Assembly (NCBI GenBank): GCA_003344405.1
Contig: NOWV01000056.1
Span: forward strand, 248,001 to 312,000
Reading direction: 5' to 3'
Origin: Trichoplax sp. H2
Taxonomy: Eukaryota > Placozoa > Uniplacotomia > Trichoplacea
Length of the DNA: 64,000 nt
This document shows positions 48,001 through 59,462 of this stretch, piece after piece. The position numbers and the translations under genes are program-made. Below the pieces are notes generated by a model, which saw nothing but the letters and a program-made list of their open reading frames with translations, did no database searches and was not told where the DNA came from. Position 1 is the first letter of the stretch. Each line of letters starts with the position of its first letter.

Positions 48001-50364
48001 ATATTTATACTCAAAATATCTACTTCTAGTCTATTAAATTAATCTATAGTCTATATTCTACTTTTTTACGGTTTTATATTGTAAGTTTAGTAGAGATAGA
48101 ATGCATGATGATGTGAGAGGGTACAATCATATAGCAATAAGCTTGTAGAGTAAAGATCTAATAAAATAGAAGTATAAAAGAACTTTTTATTGACTTTTTT
48201 TACGTCATACGCGTATATATATATATATATATATATATAAATTATAAGCAGAACTAGCTATCTTACTTTTAATAACGATTTCAAAATTACTTTTCCTCTA
48301 CTGGGTATCCATAATTTATACGCCCTGCATTCGTTATATTAACTACCTATAAAGGTATATATAAATCATGTATGCACTGTTCTAGTGTACATGGCAGTTT
48401 TATTTCCCAAGAGATGTTACAGCAGATCTAGGTCAAAGATATTACTTCTTGGTGCAAGGATAGCGATGGCTACTAGTGGATAAGCTGTAGCAGAGTATCG
48501 TTGGCAATAGCCTTTAGGGGAGGAAGAAAGATGCCTAGGTAGGCTGTATCAGCAGGTCTTTGTAGTCCTGAGGTCTGATTTACCCAGAGGAAAACAACAT
48601 TTGAAGAATGAACAAAAAACATTTAGCAAATGTATTTGTCAATATGTTGGAAACAAGAGAATAAAAGACTGATTCCTTCCGCAGGGATTTGACTTCGAGA
48701 CTTGATTGTGTATGCGTTGTACTATACAACTATGACAGCTATCGAATTCAACAATAATGGTGAATTAATAAACTGCTTTATCCGCTACAGCTGGAGACGA
48801 TTTATTGACGAGTGTCTCAAAATAGGGATGGAATAGTTCTTGTTGCAGTAGGGTAGTGTTGGGAGATGTAACAACCAAGTTACACCGTAACTAAAACAAG
48901 ACTACGTGACTTTACAGGTGGAGTACCATAAGTTTAGCATTATCATTGAATTTCTAATTACAGTCAAAATCAGAATTGCCCATATGCACTACAATAGAAC
49001 ACTTTGCTAGCATAATTTTGACGCGATTATCTGTCGTCGATGTATTTTAGTCTTTATGCTTAACGCGTAAGGACGTGAAGAAAGCTGTTTTTGATCTTAC
49101 AAACATATTGGCTTGCTAATCTAACTAAGACCTCATGACACGTTCTAGCTTGGGTGTAATAACTTAACAGGTTCTATACTAGGGTATTTAGAAAATTATT
49201 TTGCGAGAAAATTGGTGAGTCTTCTTGCTGATAATTTATTGTAGATTGTAACAGCTTTGGATTGAAATTGTAGTAAAGCCAATTCTCAAGGTTTGATAAT
49301 AATTTCTACTCACTAAATTATGGAATTGAATTAAATTTAATCATAATCGAATAAACTAAAATTTTGAACAATTCTCCGTTTTCTCGGTATTTCACTTGAC
49401 ATGCTAACTGGAGAATGATAAATTCGATCATATAATGCATTTCCGGAAGCAAAGCTTGTGAGGATTTCGAATAAATAATCATGAAAGGTTGATTAGCGTA
49501 TTTCGCCTCTTTGCCATAGTAGATCTTCAGTACAATCGAATCAAGAGCAACAACACGCGTAGAATGCTACTTAAGTCGTTGTTTTAAATACGTACCGATT
49601 ATGCTAAGGAAGAAGAGTTTTACTCTATCCTAGTAGTTCAAGAATTGACGATGTGACAGTATATATATATAAGTCATTGTATGTATATTGGTGTGGTTCA
49701 TGATATTAGATGTCTTGTTTATGACTTGGTACGCTTTAGATATGAATACCGTTAAGGTATTAGGAATAGATAGTACAAAACGATAATGTTTGAAATACAA
49801 CATCTAGAATCTCTGGATAAGAGTCCAGTTGCAACGGTTGTACCTAGAAGAGTAAGGAGCAGGACACGCGCTCAAATCAAGACTTAACTAAAATCATTAC
49901 AGACGACATCTTAACGCTACATTCTGTTTATATTTTTATCCACTTCTAGATAGTAAATCGATCGATTACTTATAATTATTCGAGATTATTAAAACCAATT
50001 TTAAATATTGAATAACATCGCTTTCCTTTCTAGCAACTTTAGCATCTTATGAAAACGTGGCAATCCTTCCCTTGTTGTACTATTTGCTTTTAGACTGCTT
50101 CAGAGATTCTATTAGATTGGTAGATTAATAATAGCTGAAATTACTGGAGTAATTAAAGCCAATCTTTACTGAGATCAATATTCTTGCTATTCTATTGGAT
50201 ACTGGAAACTCCTTGGGAGTACTTGGCAAGTACATTAACGTTGATTAACTTTATTAATTAAATTGGTAGGCGCAGATTGGTATTGCATTATACGTTACCT
50301 CTACACTGGTTAAAAATCGTTCCAAATAAGAGAGAAATTACATTCTGCAACTTAAGCTATTGCC
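45051..50364. other. Gene-poor AT-rich region
   Basis: No exon of a recognised family was found in 5.3 kb between the kinesin stop and the first TPMT gene. A few exon-like frames lie at 46393-46549 (ATG start, GTAAGC donor), 46604-46670 and 46740-46836, all plus strand, but their phases do not join and I recognise none. The rest is AT-rich, with poly-A/T patches and one TA microsatellite. Confidence 0.4.
48213..48240. repeat. TA microsatellite
   Basis: An uninterrupted run of about 13 TA dinucleotides follows CATACGCG. It is likely length-variable between individuals. Confidence 0.95.
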
Positions 50365-51087
50365 ATGGGTTTAACGTATGAAGATTATATTGTTTTGGGG
50401 AATACGAACGCTGAAGATTGGGCAAATTATTGGGCCGAAGGTGATACAACCTGGGTAAGCGACAAGTGTAATCCTTATTTAATCAAATATTATCAATCTT
50501 ATTTGGCTTGCGATCAACCATCGACAATTTTCGTACCATTATGCGGTAAAACACAAGATATGCTTTGGTTAGCTAGAAATGGTAATCGAGTCATTGGTGT
50601 TGAAATGGTGCCACAGCCATGCATTGATTTTTTTAACGAAAATAACATTGAATATCATGTTGAAAAATTGCAAGGTATGGGTAACAGCAAAGTATATCGA
50701 AGCCAAGCCGATGGGTTAGACATTACTATTTACAATTGCAATTTCTATGAATTGACAGCGGAGTTATTAGGTTGTCAATGTGATCGCTTTTGGGATCGTG
50801 CTGCTTTTTTTGCCATTAACCCAGATCAGCATCCCAAATATATTAAACAATTGATGTCACTGTTGACTCCTGATGCACAAGGAATATTATTTACGGTGGA
50901 ATACGATATCGATCAACGTCCTGATGTATCGTCGCCATTTTGTATACCTGAGAGTCGATTGTCTGAAATCTTATCACCCATTGCAAGTGTGAAATTTTTA
51001 GAATTGATAAGTATGCCTCGATCTTGGTATGGCCACTTGGATTTAAATTCTATGGATGGTAAATTTTACTATCTGAAACTTAAATAA
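50365..51087 (+). CDS. TPMT: TPMT-family methyltransferase, copy 1, intronless
   Basis: This is an S-adenosylmethionine-dependent methyltransferase of the thiopurine S-methyltransferase family: cytosolic, methylating sulfur (or selenium/tellurium) nucleophiles. It has 240 aa in one exon (human TPMT 245). Seen: Trp-rich N terminus (DWANYWAEGDTTWVSDKCNPYL) that lids the active site; SAM motif I IFVPLCGKTQDMLWLARNG (55-73) followed by IGVEMVP with the ribose-binding Glu; ITIYNCNFYEL; WDRAAFFAINPDQHPKYI (about 142-160), the family DRA motif; strand LFTVEYDID; PPF-like SSPFCIP. The ATG at 50365 has an in-frame stop upstream. It differs clearly from copies 2 and 3 (MVPQPC versus VVEQPC), so it split first. 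No intron, unlike neighbours. The natural substrate is unknown. Confidence 0.9.
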   Translation: MGLTYEDYIVLGNTNAEDWANYWAEGDTTWVSDKCNPYLIKYYQSYLACDQPSTIFVPLCGKTQDMLWLARNGNRVIGVEMVPQPCIDFFNENNIEYHVEKLQGMGNSKVYRSQADGLDITIYNCNFYELTAELLGCQCDRFWDRAAFFAINPDQHPKYIKQLMSLLTPDAQGILFTVEYDIDQRPDVSSPFCIPESRLSEILSPIASVKFLELISMPRSWYGHLDLNSMDGKFYYLKLK

Positions 51088-52309
51088 TCGAGTGACGATA
51101 AAAAAATTCATTTGGGCGGTGTTTATCATTATTTTATCGTATTGGCTAAGAAGTAGTATCAACCATAATGCTTGCTTTTCTTGATTTCAATTTGATTATA
51201 CTAAAGTATAAAATAGTCCACTATTCGTTCAACAAGTTGGTGACGATAGCGCTGATAGAATTGAGTAACAAGAACTTGTCCATAGCCAAGAGAGTTATGG
51301 TTACCTTAGGGATTGATTTAAGTAAAATTGTGTAAACGACTTTGCTACACTCTTAATGGCTACCTGCAATCACGTATAAGCAAGATCGCATTTATTTAAA
51401 CATTTCCAACTGGCAAACTATTCCTCTCTAATTTACTCTGCTGATGATGCTAACTAAATATAACGTATTATGGTTATTGTTAAGCAGACTACCAGCTTAC
51501 TTACCTGTAATACTCACTAAAATACTGTCCTTCTTCCTCTTACCCATTAAATATTCTTCCTTGGATTTCCAGTTTAGTAGTGTTCATTACCTACAATAAA
51601 AAGGGTTGCGAAGTATTTGATAAAATGAAAACAGTACAACCTGTAGCAGATCACTGTCTCCATATCTGTTTTTCCTTTTCTCAATCTTCTATCTTATATA
51701 TCTACGTTATTCATATCGAATTCAAATAAATAACTCATAGACATAATCTATCATCACTTCACTAGTACATTCATAATCATACATAATTTCCATTATCACC
51801 TAATAATAGTTATTCTCACATTTATTTACCATGTCTAGTTACAAATAATTTAATAAAATTATTGACTCCATCACAGATATGGAATGACTACACTACATTA
51901 CCTAAGATGATGAATTATTGATTATCATAAGTCTTGTAGTCCTTAGCTGTTTATTATGTAGGATTCAATCGTATGTGAACATTGCAATTTTTGGTGCATC
52001 TTATCGGTTATTTTATTATAAATTCATTTAATATATTTTAGTTTCGAGCGTACTAATACATTTTTTTTAACTAATATTATAAGACTTAAATGACTCGTAC
52101 AGATAATTAATTATTGAATATTTAAAGACCGTGACGTTATGAACTAAGGTATATCTATCTATTTATATTTTTACGTATAGTAAAACTATAGAAGTGGTTT
52201 CAACTAACATCTTACAGTAATCCATTCTTACCTTATGATGTCAAGTTCATTAATGTTCTCACTTGAAACTCATGCTTTATCTCAATAAATCTATATCTAT
52301 ATATATCTA
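51088..52309. other. Spacer between TPMT copies 1 and 2
   Basis: No exon seen. It is AT-rich with pyrimidine-rich plus-strand patches around 51500-51800. It probably holds the 3' UTR of copy 1. Confidence 0.5.
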
Positions 52310-52670
52310 TATCTACATATATTAATTAATTAGTAATCTCTAGTACCACAATTGCCAATTGATCTACTTAAGTCAAATTTGAGTCATAAAACACATTCAT
52401 GACACTGCAGCATTGGATTGAAGTCATTTAAGTAGTGTACTACTACTACCAATGACTAGATTTACTTAGTACATATATATTAATTAATTAGTAATCTCCA
52501 GTATTACAATTACCAATTGATCTGCTCAAGTCAAATTTGAGTCAAAACACATTCATGCCTCTCCAGCATTAAATTAAAGGCATTTAGGCAGTGTACTATT
52601 ATCAATGACTAGATTTACTTAGTAATTTCTAGTACCGTTATTTAGTCTACTCAAGCTAAATTGGAGTCAT
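52310..52670. repeat. Tandem repeat, about 155-bp unit, 2.3 copies
   Basis: ATATTAATTAATTAGTAATCTC at about 52318 and 52473 opens two units of about 155 bp. Both go on through CAATTGATCT, GTCAAATTTGAGTCA, AACACATTCATG, CAGCATT and CAATGACTAGATTTACTTAGTA. A third partial unit (52618-52665) retains TTTCTAGTACCG and TTGGAGTCA. Divergence is about one base in ten by eye. It lies upstream of TPMT copy 2. Confidence 0.85.
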
Positions 52671-52904
52671 TTCTATGAATAAAATCGGTTCATATTAGGC
52701 TCGCTACAGTAGAAGAATCTGTTTGTATTCTTCACTCCATTCTCAATTTATCTTGCATGCACTGATAAAGACATTCTCTACAGTAAACTACTTCTGCAGA
52801 ACTTGTTACTTATAAGATTCTGCTCTATTTGCTAGCTGAAATACGTTGTCAAGGTTACTATTTCTCCTGTGGTAATCATACTCTTTATTACACGAGTAAT
52901 TCAA

Positions 52905-53090
52905 AAAATATGTCCACCTTCCTACAGTCCAATACAATACAATATTCCTATACAAAGTCTCGTCGTTCTCATATGTAAATAACATAATCATAGGATAGAC
53001 TTAATCCATCTTCCTATAGTCCAATGCAATACAATATTCCAGTAGAAAATCTCGTCCTCATCCGTAAACAACATAATAAGAGGATAGATT
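52905..53090. repeat. Tandem duplication, about 92 bp
   Basis: Two copies share CTTCCTA-AGTCCAAT-CAATACAATATTCC, AAAGTCTCGTC/AAAATCTCGTCC, GTAAATAACATAAT/GTAAACAACATAAT and AGGATAGA. The second copy ends about 55 bp before the start codon of TPMT copy 2, so it lies in the promoter or 5' UTR of that gene. Confidence 0.85.
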
Positions 53091-53145
53091 TGGAGATTCT
53101 GGTAGAGTGATCACGAATATCATTCAATCATTAAAGTATCGCTGG

Positions 53146-53901
53146 ATGATGAGTCAAAATCGCCAGTTACAGGAGTTATATTATGAAGATTATATGCAGA
53201 AAGGCCGTTGTCGCCATCAAGATTGGTCACAACGCTGGCAGAATAAAATAATAGGGTGGCATTTGTCACAAGTGAATCCCTATCTAAATGAAAATTATCA
53301 AGTTTACTTGAAAAACAATGATAATCCCCATTCGTCGATATTTGTACCCCTATGTGGTAAAAGTCTTGATATGATTTGGCTTGCTCAGAAAGGCCATCAA
53401 GTGGTAGGCGTTGAAGTAGTCGAGCAACCTTGTCATGATTTCTTCAAAGAGAATGAGATTACATACAAAGTCCAAGATTTACAGGGCGTAGAGGGGAAAA
53501 TATTGACCAGTCAAGATCCTAAAATAAATATTACAATATACAATTGTGATTATTTTGCTTTGACATCTAGCTTATTAGGCTTTCGATTTGATAGTGTTTG
53601 GGATCGTGCCGCTTTTGTTGCTATCAGTCCAGATTTACACAGTAATTATGCCAAACACTTAGCTTCCTTAATGGCTCCTTCTGGTCGTGGATTATTAATC
53701 GCTGTAGATTATGATATTAATGAACATATTCATCCTGGACCGCCATTTTATACTCCTGATACTCTTGTACATTCTATTTTTTCACCATTTACATCTGTAC
53801 AAAGGTTATCATCGTTTCTGTTAACAGGTAAAAGGGTTGAGCATTTCAAACTATCGTATGTTTATGAAAATATATACTATTTTAAATTCAATGAAGGTTA
53901 A
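53146..53901 (+). CDS. TPMT: TPMT-family methyltransferase, copy 2, intronless
   Basis: This is the second paralogue: 251 aa from ATG 53146 or 250 from the adjacent ATG 53149. The latter (MSQNRQLQELYYEDYMQKG) aligns with the MSENRQ start of copy 3, and I favour it. The frame is open upstream to 53107 but without an ATG. Seen: lid QDWSQRWQNKIIGWHLSQVNPY; SAM motif I SSIFVPLCGKSLDMIWLAQK, then VVGVEVVEQPCHDFF; ITIYNCDYFAL; VWDRAAFVAISPDL; LASLMAPSGRGLLIAVDYD; HPGPPFYTP. All family catalytic and SAM-contact motifs are present. Very close to copy 3, including long identical stretches at codon level, so the two are a recent duplication. A different substrate from copy 1 is possible but not shown. 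Confidence 0.9.
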   Translation: MMSQNRQLQELYYEDYMQKGRCRHQDWSQRWQNKIIGWHLSQVNPYLNENYQVYLKNNDNPHSSIFVPLCGKSLDMIWLAQKGHQVVGVEVVEQPCHDFFKENEITYKVQDLQGVEGKILTSQDPKINITIYNCDYFALTSSLLGFRFDSVWDRAAFVAISPDLHSNYAKHLASLMAPSGRGLLIAVDYDINEHIHPGPPFYTPDTLVHSIFSPFTSVQRLSSFLLTGKRVEHFKLSYVYENIYYFKFNEG

Positions 53902-55433
53902 ATATTAAACTGGTCACCATTGAACAGCACTGGAGAAACCTAGTTTTATTGTAAATAGATGTCTAAGGGTATGTAGATATTTATCAAACAATCATCGACT
54001 ACGATTTAATGATCATTTTTATAATCTATGATTATACGGTTATACGTATATATACAAGGCGAACGATATTAATCATTAGATTATTCGATTGTCCATTTAA
54101 GGATACTACTATGAAATGGCTTGATTGATGATTTCATCGCAATGAGTTGAGTTGGTTAACATGATGTTAGCAGCGTATTTCTTGATTATCACTGCTTGCT
54201 TATTGCGATAGAAATAAAATAAATTCTACCGTCACAAGGTCGCAATCAAGTCTGCTCTTAATGTGAAGTGTACCTCAATAATGGCTTTTATAGATTTATA
54301 TAATAAGGCAGCACACAGATTTACTGTGTATACTTGATCGATTGAACATACGAGGTCAAGATATTACAAAAAATGAAATAAAAAATTGGCAGTCTCCATG
54401 ATTAAAGGTATCATTCTCACGATCGTGATGCCATTGAAATTGCTAGCTAGATGGTATCTAGCACGTAACTTTTAAATTTGACATTGAAGCCATCGAGATA
54501 CGGCAAAATCCCTCTTCCAAAATGCGATATTCGTCTTTCTCTCTTTGTGGTCTAAATAAGTCAAAGTACAGTATGAATAATCTTACTGTTTAGATCGCAT
54601 TGCTGGGCTAGTACAGTATTTGCCATCACTTTCTGTTACAAGTCGCCATTGGTATCGACGTCTTTAATAGGCTGTTGTATGGATAGTAGAACGCGTTGTC
54701 GTGGATTCCTGGTTTGAATTACTATCACAGCACCTGTTGCATTGGAAACATGCCTTCTTCCTCCTTCTTTCCCTGTTTCATCAGTAAAAATACTTACGAT
54801 TCATTAAGGATTAAATTATATAATTATCAGATAAGGGTAAGCCTGCAAGTCTTAAAAGGCGAATCTGCTTCTTATGACTTGTTGCGGGTAAACAAGAAAA
54901 TGACAAAACTATCTGCTGATAGTCTAGAGATTTCCGCTAGCTTTCTTATACTGTTCTTACTGTAGTCATAGATTATATCAAAATACCATACTAAAATACT
55001 AAATAATGCTATATCATTATTTGAGTAGTCCATGCTAAATCGAGAACTTCTGTGATGCGGTAGCAGTTGTCTATCTGTTGCATTGTCTTACAATGCTGAG
55101 TAAGTAGAAATATACTCTACTGAATTCTAGTCTGCAATGTCTGTATCCAAGGCAAGATAGACAAGAAATGATCATCGTTCAGCCTAGTAGATTGTAGTAC
55201 TATTGATACCAATGAAATATCGAATTTCCAGATGCTTGATCTCGTTGCATAACAGCCATCTTATTTCACCTCTTTTACTGGTCATTTGAACTATCGTATC
55301 ACGGATATCATAGACTATACTGCAGACCCAAACATTTCCCTATGACACATCCAAATATGCCGCTGAAATGTCACTATGCCATCATTATACTTGTCTAAGC
55401 AAATATACCAGGTTTAAACGGAATACATTAAGA
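53902..55433. other. Spacer after TPMT copy 2
   Basis: No exon recognised. The plus-strand frame at 54696-54965 lacks a convincing start (its first codon is not ATG) and matches nothing I know. The sequence is otherwise AT-rich and unremarkable. Confidence 0.45.
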
Positions 55434-56475
55434 TTTTGCTAAGAATTGGAAGATATGTTTATACAAATGCATTGAAGATATATTGCCGTTTCAGCGGTAT
55501 TTATGGATATGTCATAGGGAACTGGCTAGATCTAATGGACTATCGGTAAACGTTATTGAATTTTAGCATCGTCACTTACTATATTATTCTATACTCTACC
55601 CTTTACACCGAAAATCTTGATTGAATTGGAAGATGTGCTTAGACAAATGCATGAAAGATATATTGCCGTTTTAGCGGCATTTCTGGATATGTCATAGTTA
55701 TTGAATTTCAGTATCGTCCTTTACTATATTATTCTATACTCCGCCGTTTACACCGAAAATATCGATGATTTTGCTAAGAATTGGAGGATATGTTTGTACA
55801 AATACATTGAAGATATATTTCCGTTTCAGCGGTATTTATGGATATGTCATAGGGAAATGACTAGATCTAATGAACTACTAGTAAACGTTATTGAATTTTA
55901 GTATCGCCACTTACTATATTATTCTATACTCTACCCTTTACTCCGAAAATCTTGATTGAATTGGAAGATGTGCTTAGACAAATGCATGAAAGATATATTA
56001 CCGTTTTAGCGGCATTTCTGGATATATCATAGGGAATGACTATATCTAATGAATTACTAGTAAACATTATTGAATTTTAGCATCCTCCCTTACTATATTA
56101 TTCCATACTCCGCCGTTTACACCGAAAATATCGATTGATTTCGCTAAGAATTGGAAGATATGTTTGTACAAATGCATTAAAGATATATTGCCGTTTCAGC
56201 GGCATTTAAGGATATGTCGTAGGGAAATGACTAGATCTAATGAACTACTAGTAAACGTTATTGAATTTTAACATCGACACCTACTACATTATTTATACTC
56301 TACCCTTTACTCCGAAAATCTTAATTGAATTGGAAGATGCGTTTAGACAAATGCACGAAAGATATATTACCGTTTCAGCGGCATTTCTAGATATGTCGTA
56401 GGGAAATGACTAGATCGAATGAACCACTAGTAAACGTTATTGAATTTTAGCATCGTCACTTGCTATATTATTCTA
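55434..56475. repeat. Two-type satellite array upstream of TPMT copy 3
   Basis: Six units of about 160-190 bp alternate strictly between two types. Type A (near 55440, 55770, 56140) has GCTAAGAATTGGAAGATATG-TT-TACAAA; type B (near 55610, 55950, 56320) has TTGATTGAATTGGAAGATG-GCTTAGACAAATGCATG. Both go on with AAAGATATATTGCCGTTT-AGCGGCATTT-TGGATATGTCATAGGGAA and TTATTGAATTTTAGCATCG. Three A-B dimers of about 345 bp result. The B units keep a short open frame ending at the shared TAG, possibly a relic of coding sequence. The array ends about 270 bp before TPMT copy 3. Confidence 0.9.
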
Positions 56476-56747
56476 CCCTTTTTTACTGTAGCAGCAATAA
56501 GCGGCTATGGGCCAGTACTGTTCAGTACTAGGAACTTATGAGACAAATACGCCCTTAGAAATCCCTAACCGGACTATACTAACCATACGGTACAGTAGAG
56601 GCAAATTCTTCATCCGAGTATATTATATAGTATAAGCCTATGTTGTATTATACTGTATAAAGTAAAGTACCCTCTATTATGGAACCATAACAACCCCCAA
56701 AGAGACAAAAGGTTGAACATCGCCATTTCTTAATTTGCATCATTTGT
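56476..56747. promoter_or_regulatory. Upstream region of TPMT copy 3
   Basis: This 270-bp stretch separates the satellite from copy 3. It carries GTACTGTTCAGTAC (near 56515), GTACAGTAGAG (about 56590) and TATACTGTATAAAGTAAAGTACC (about 56650), the same GTAC palindrome family seen in other promoter regions of the window. The TATA-like TACTGTATAAAG lies about 95 bp upstream of the first ATG. Confidence 0.4.
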
Positions 56748-57602
56748 ATGTACGCTATTAGTTCTCATATTTGCCGTAAGGCTGAAAGGGTTGGAGGAAG
56801 ACTTCGCTATTTAATACTAGGTGCATTGACCAGGTCGACTTACCGTATCGATCGATTGAAAATGAGTGAGAATCGCCAAACTTATGAAGATTATGCCCAA
56901 AAGGGCCATTATAACCATCAAGATTGGTCTCAACGCTGGCAGAATCAAACAACAAAATGGCATGTTGAAGAAGCCAATCATCATCTAGTTGAGAATTATG
57001 AGACTCACTTGCAGGATAAAGACAATCCCCATTCGTCGATATTTGTACCCCTATGTGGAAAAAGTCTGGATATGATTTGGCTTGCCCAGAAAGGTCATCA
57101 GGTAGTGGGCGTTGAAGTTGTCGAACAGCCTTGCCATGATTTCTTTCAAGAGAATAAAATTGAATACAAAGTCCAAAATTTACAAGGTGTAGAGGGGAAA
57201 GTATTGACCAGTCAAGTCACTGAAATGAATATTACAATATACAATTGCGATTATTTCGCTTTGACGCCCAAATTGTTAGGCTATCGATTTGATAGTGTTT
57301 GGGATCGTGCTGCTTTTGTTGCTATCAATCCAGATTTGCGATGCGATTATGCCAAACACTTAGCCTCATTAATGGCTCCTTCCGGTCGTGGACTATTAGT
57401 GTCCCTAAATTACGATATTAATGAACGTATTCATCCTGGACCACCATTTTGTACTCCTGATGCTCTTGTACAATCTGTTTTCTCACCTCTCGCCTTGGTA
57501 CAAAAGTTATCAAGCACACTTCTAACAGGTCAAAGGATTGAACGCTTTCATCTATCTTATATGGATGAAAACATAAACTATTTAAAATTCAACAAAGAAT
57601 AA
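56748..57602 (+). CDS. TPMT: TPMT-family methyltransferase, copy 3, with leader
   Basis: This is the third intronless paralogue: 284 aa from ATG 56748, or 246 aa from ATG 56862 (MSENRQTYEDYAQKG), which aligns with the start of copy 2. The 38-residue extension has about seven Arg/Lys and few acidic residues (MYAISSHICRKAERVGGRLR, then LTRSTYRIDRLK), with no transmembrane run, as in mitochondrial presequences. It is absent from copy 1. Core motifs: SSIFVPLCGKSLDMIWLAQK, GVEVVEQPCHDFFQEN, ITIYNCDYFALTPKLLG, VWDRAAFVAINPDLR, LASLMAPSGRGLLVSLNYD, HPGPPFCTP. All are intact. Sister to copy 2. If the leader is translated, the enzyme may be mitochondrial while copies 1 and 2 are cytosolic; alternatively translation starts at 56862. 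Confidence 0.9.
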   Translation: MYAISSHICRKAERVGGRLRYLILGALTRSTYRIDRLKMSENRQTYEDYAQKGHYNHQDWSQRWQNQTTKWHVEEANHHLVENYETHLQDKDNPHSSIFVPLCGKSLDMIWLAQKGHQVVGVEVVEQPCHDFFQENKIEYKVQNLQGVEGKVLTSQVTEMNITIYNCDYFALTPKLLGYRFDSVWDRAAFVAINPDLRCDYAKHLASLMAPSGRGLLVSLNYDINERIHPGPPFCTPDALVQSVFSPLALVQKLSSTLLTGQRIERFHLSYMDENINYLKFNKE

Positions 57603-59462
57603 ACTCAAGCTGGCTATCATTGACTAGCTTAGTAGAAGGAGCTTTATTTCTACTACGTTCGGATATCTGAGCTTGCTCAACCATCAATAATAATACGATA
57701 TCAATCACCAATCTATTAGATTGCCTGATTGATGATGATGTCTCGATAAATGGCTAGATTGATTGTATGTGATTATTTAATTGTAATAAGTTGTCAACTT
57801 TTGTCAAATGTAAAATCTCAAGTTATCTTAATAAATAAGGCAATTTTATAATCCAACCAAATAGACTTTGAAATATTTTACAACATAGATAATGTTATAA
57901 TCGTATGCTAGCCTATCAATTGCTAGCAGCATCAGTTAGACTTTGACTTTATAATTAGTGATGAGCGAACTATACTGTAGAATCGATGTGCTCGTAAATT
58001 TATTAAATACGGTAGCGTACCAACTATTTCCGTTGCACTCTAGAATGAAAATTATTGGTTCAAGTTTTATCTGGGTATCATCAATTGTTATTGTCATACT
58101 CTCGTATATCAGCTAGAGAAGATGGATCTAAAATTAAAGTGATAAACAGTTACTGTAGCGATAAAGAATAGAACGATCAATTCGGAGTAATACTGTTAAC
58201 AGTATGCTACTTGATTAGAACAGAAATTATTCTGTCATAGTGACGCCAACAGATACAGTATTCTATATGGTACTTGCGAGATTGTCATAGCTCTAGGCTT
58301 TATCATATCAAATCGATGCTTTAAAGTGAATTCCATCATGGGCTAGCTAGCTCTCTTAGCAGTTAAATTAAGGGCAAAAAATGGTCCTATAATTGAATAT
58401 CATACATAAATAAATGGATGATACATAAGCATTGTACCTTTTCCCCAAAAGAACTGAATTAAAATCCTATCAATTTAACAGAAAACAATAACAAAGATAT
58501 GGATGATCAATTAACTATTGCTGCTGATTCCTCCATTATCTTCGAAAGTGCAAAAGTATGTAAATGTAAGTGATTCTAACTTATTAACAGCATTACTTTT
58601 CCGTATTCAAGTTAGCGGAGTAGCATTATACGTTAAAGTACAATACATGCATTCCCTACCAAACTAAAATGGGCTATTGCATGCCCTTCCCACTTCGGAC
58701 AGGTTTTACATATTGCTAAACTAATCATGTTTACACTATATCACTTCGCAATCGTTAAGTATTGTATGCAACTGCAACTCTGGTATAATCAAGTCCTCGT
58801 ATTACTACTACGCGTATATATCAATAAATATCAGCTTCTGAAGGAATCATGAGATCAATCAATAATCAATAACTTTAACTTTTACTATACGAGTAAATAT
58901 TTAATATTACCGCAGATAATATCGCTGTACGGATACTTACAGTTAACCAATATATTTGGTATTGTTTAATCATTAGCGCACTGTAGCTGTGAATAAATTT
59001 TACTAACAAGAAATACAGTAATCAGTTATATGAATACAAAATAATATATTACTTTAATAAATGCGTTATCAAGTATCCATATTATCAGTTAGCCTCAGTT
59101 GCAAAGATTTCATTACTAGTAGCAATGTATCTTCTAAACATGATAAACTTTAATAAATGGATTAGTATCAATTTTTACAAGTAAGACATAAAAATAAGAC
59201 GATACAATACTTTTGGAGGAAGAAAGGTCAAGGTTATTCAAAATTTCTAATACTGAGTAACACATTATATCAAGGCTGTACAAACTGGATTCAGTACAAA
59301 TGCTTATTATATATTTTATATAAATACATGAAACATAACATTGACATGAGCTTGCTAAGAAAATATAACTACTGCTGCTGGAATAATTTATAAAGCTATT
59401 GCAATGGCCAAACTCGATATCATCCACTTAATTCTGAAAAGCACAAATAACGCCATCTCCAC
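57603..59462. other. Convergent intergenic region
   Basis: This lies between TPMT copy 3 (+) and the coiled-coil gene (-), holding two 3' ends. No gene is recognised. One exon-like start occurs at 58499 (+): ATG, 19 codons, then a GTATGT donor, but I find no continuing exon. The minus-strand frame at 59134-59427 is low-complexity (Ser/Tyr/Ile) and lies in the 3' UTR of the coiled-coil gene. Confidence 0.45.

Noticed and set aside
53107-53145. N-terminal extension of TPMT copy 2 like that of copy 3
   Set aside because: The open stretch starts with GTG and has no ATG, and the sequence is unlike the copy 3 leader.
58499-58555. Possible first coding exon (ATG, 19 codons, GTATGT donor) on the plus strand
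   Set aside because: It lies between two convergent genes and no in-phase downstream exon was found before the window's last gene.
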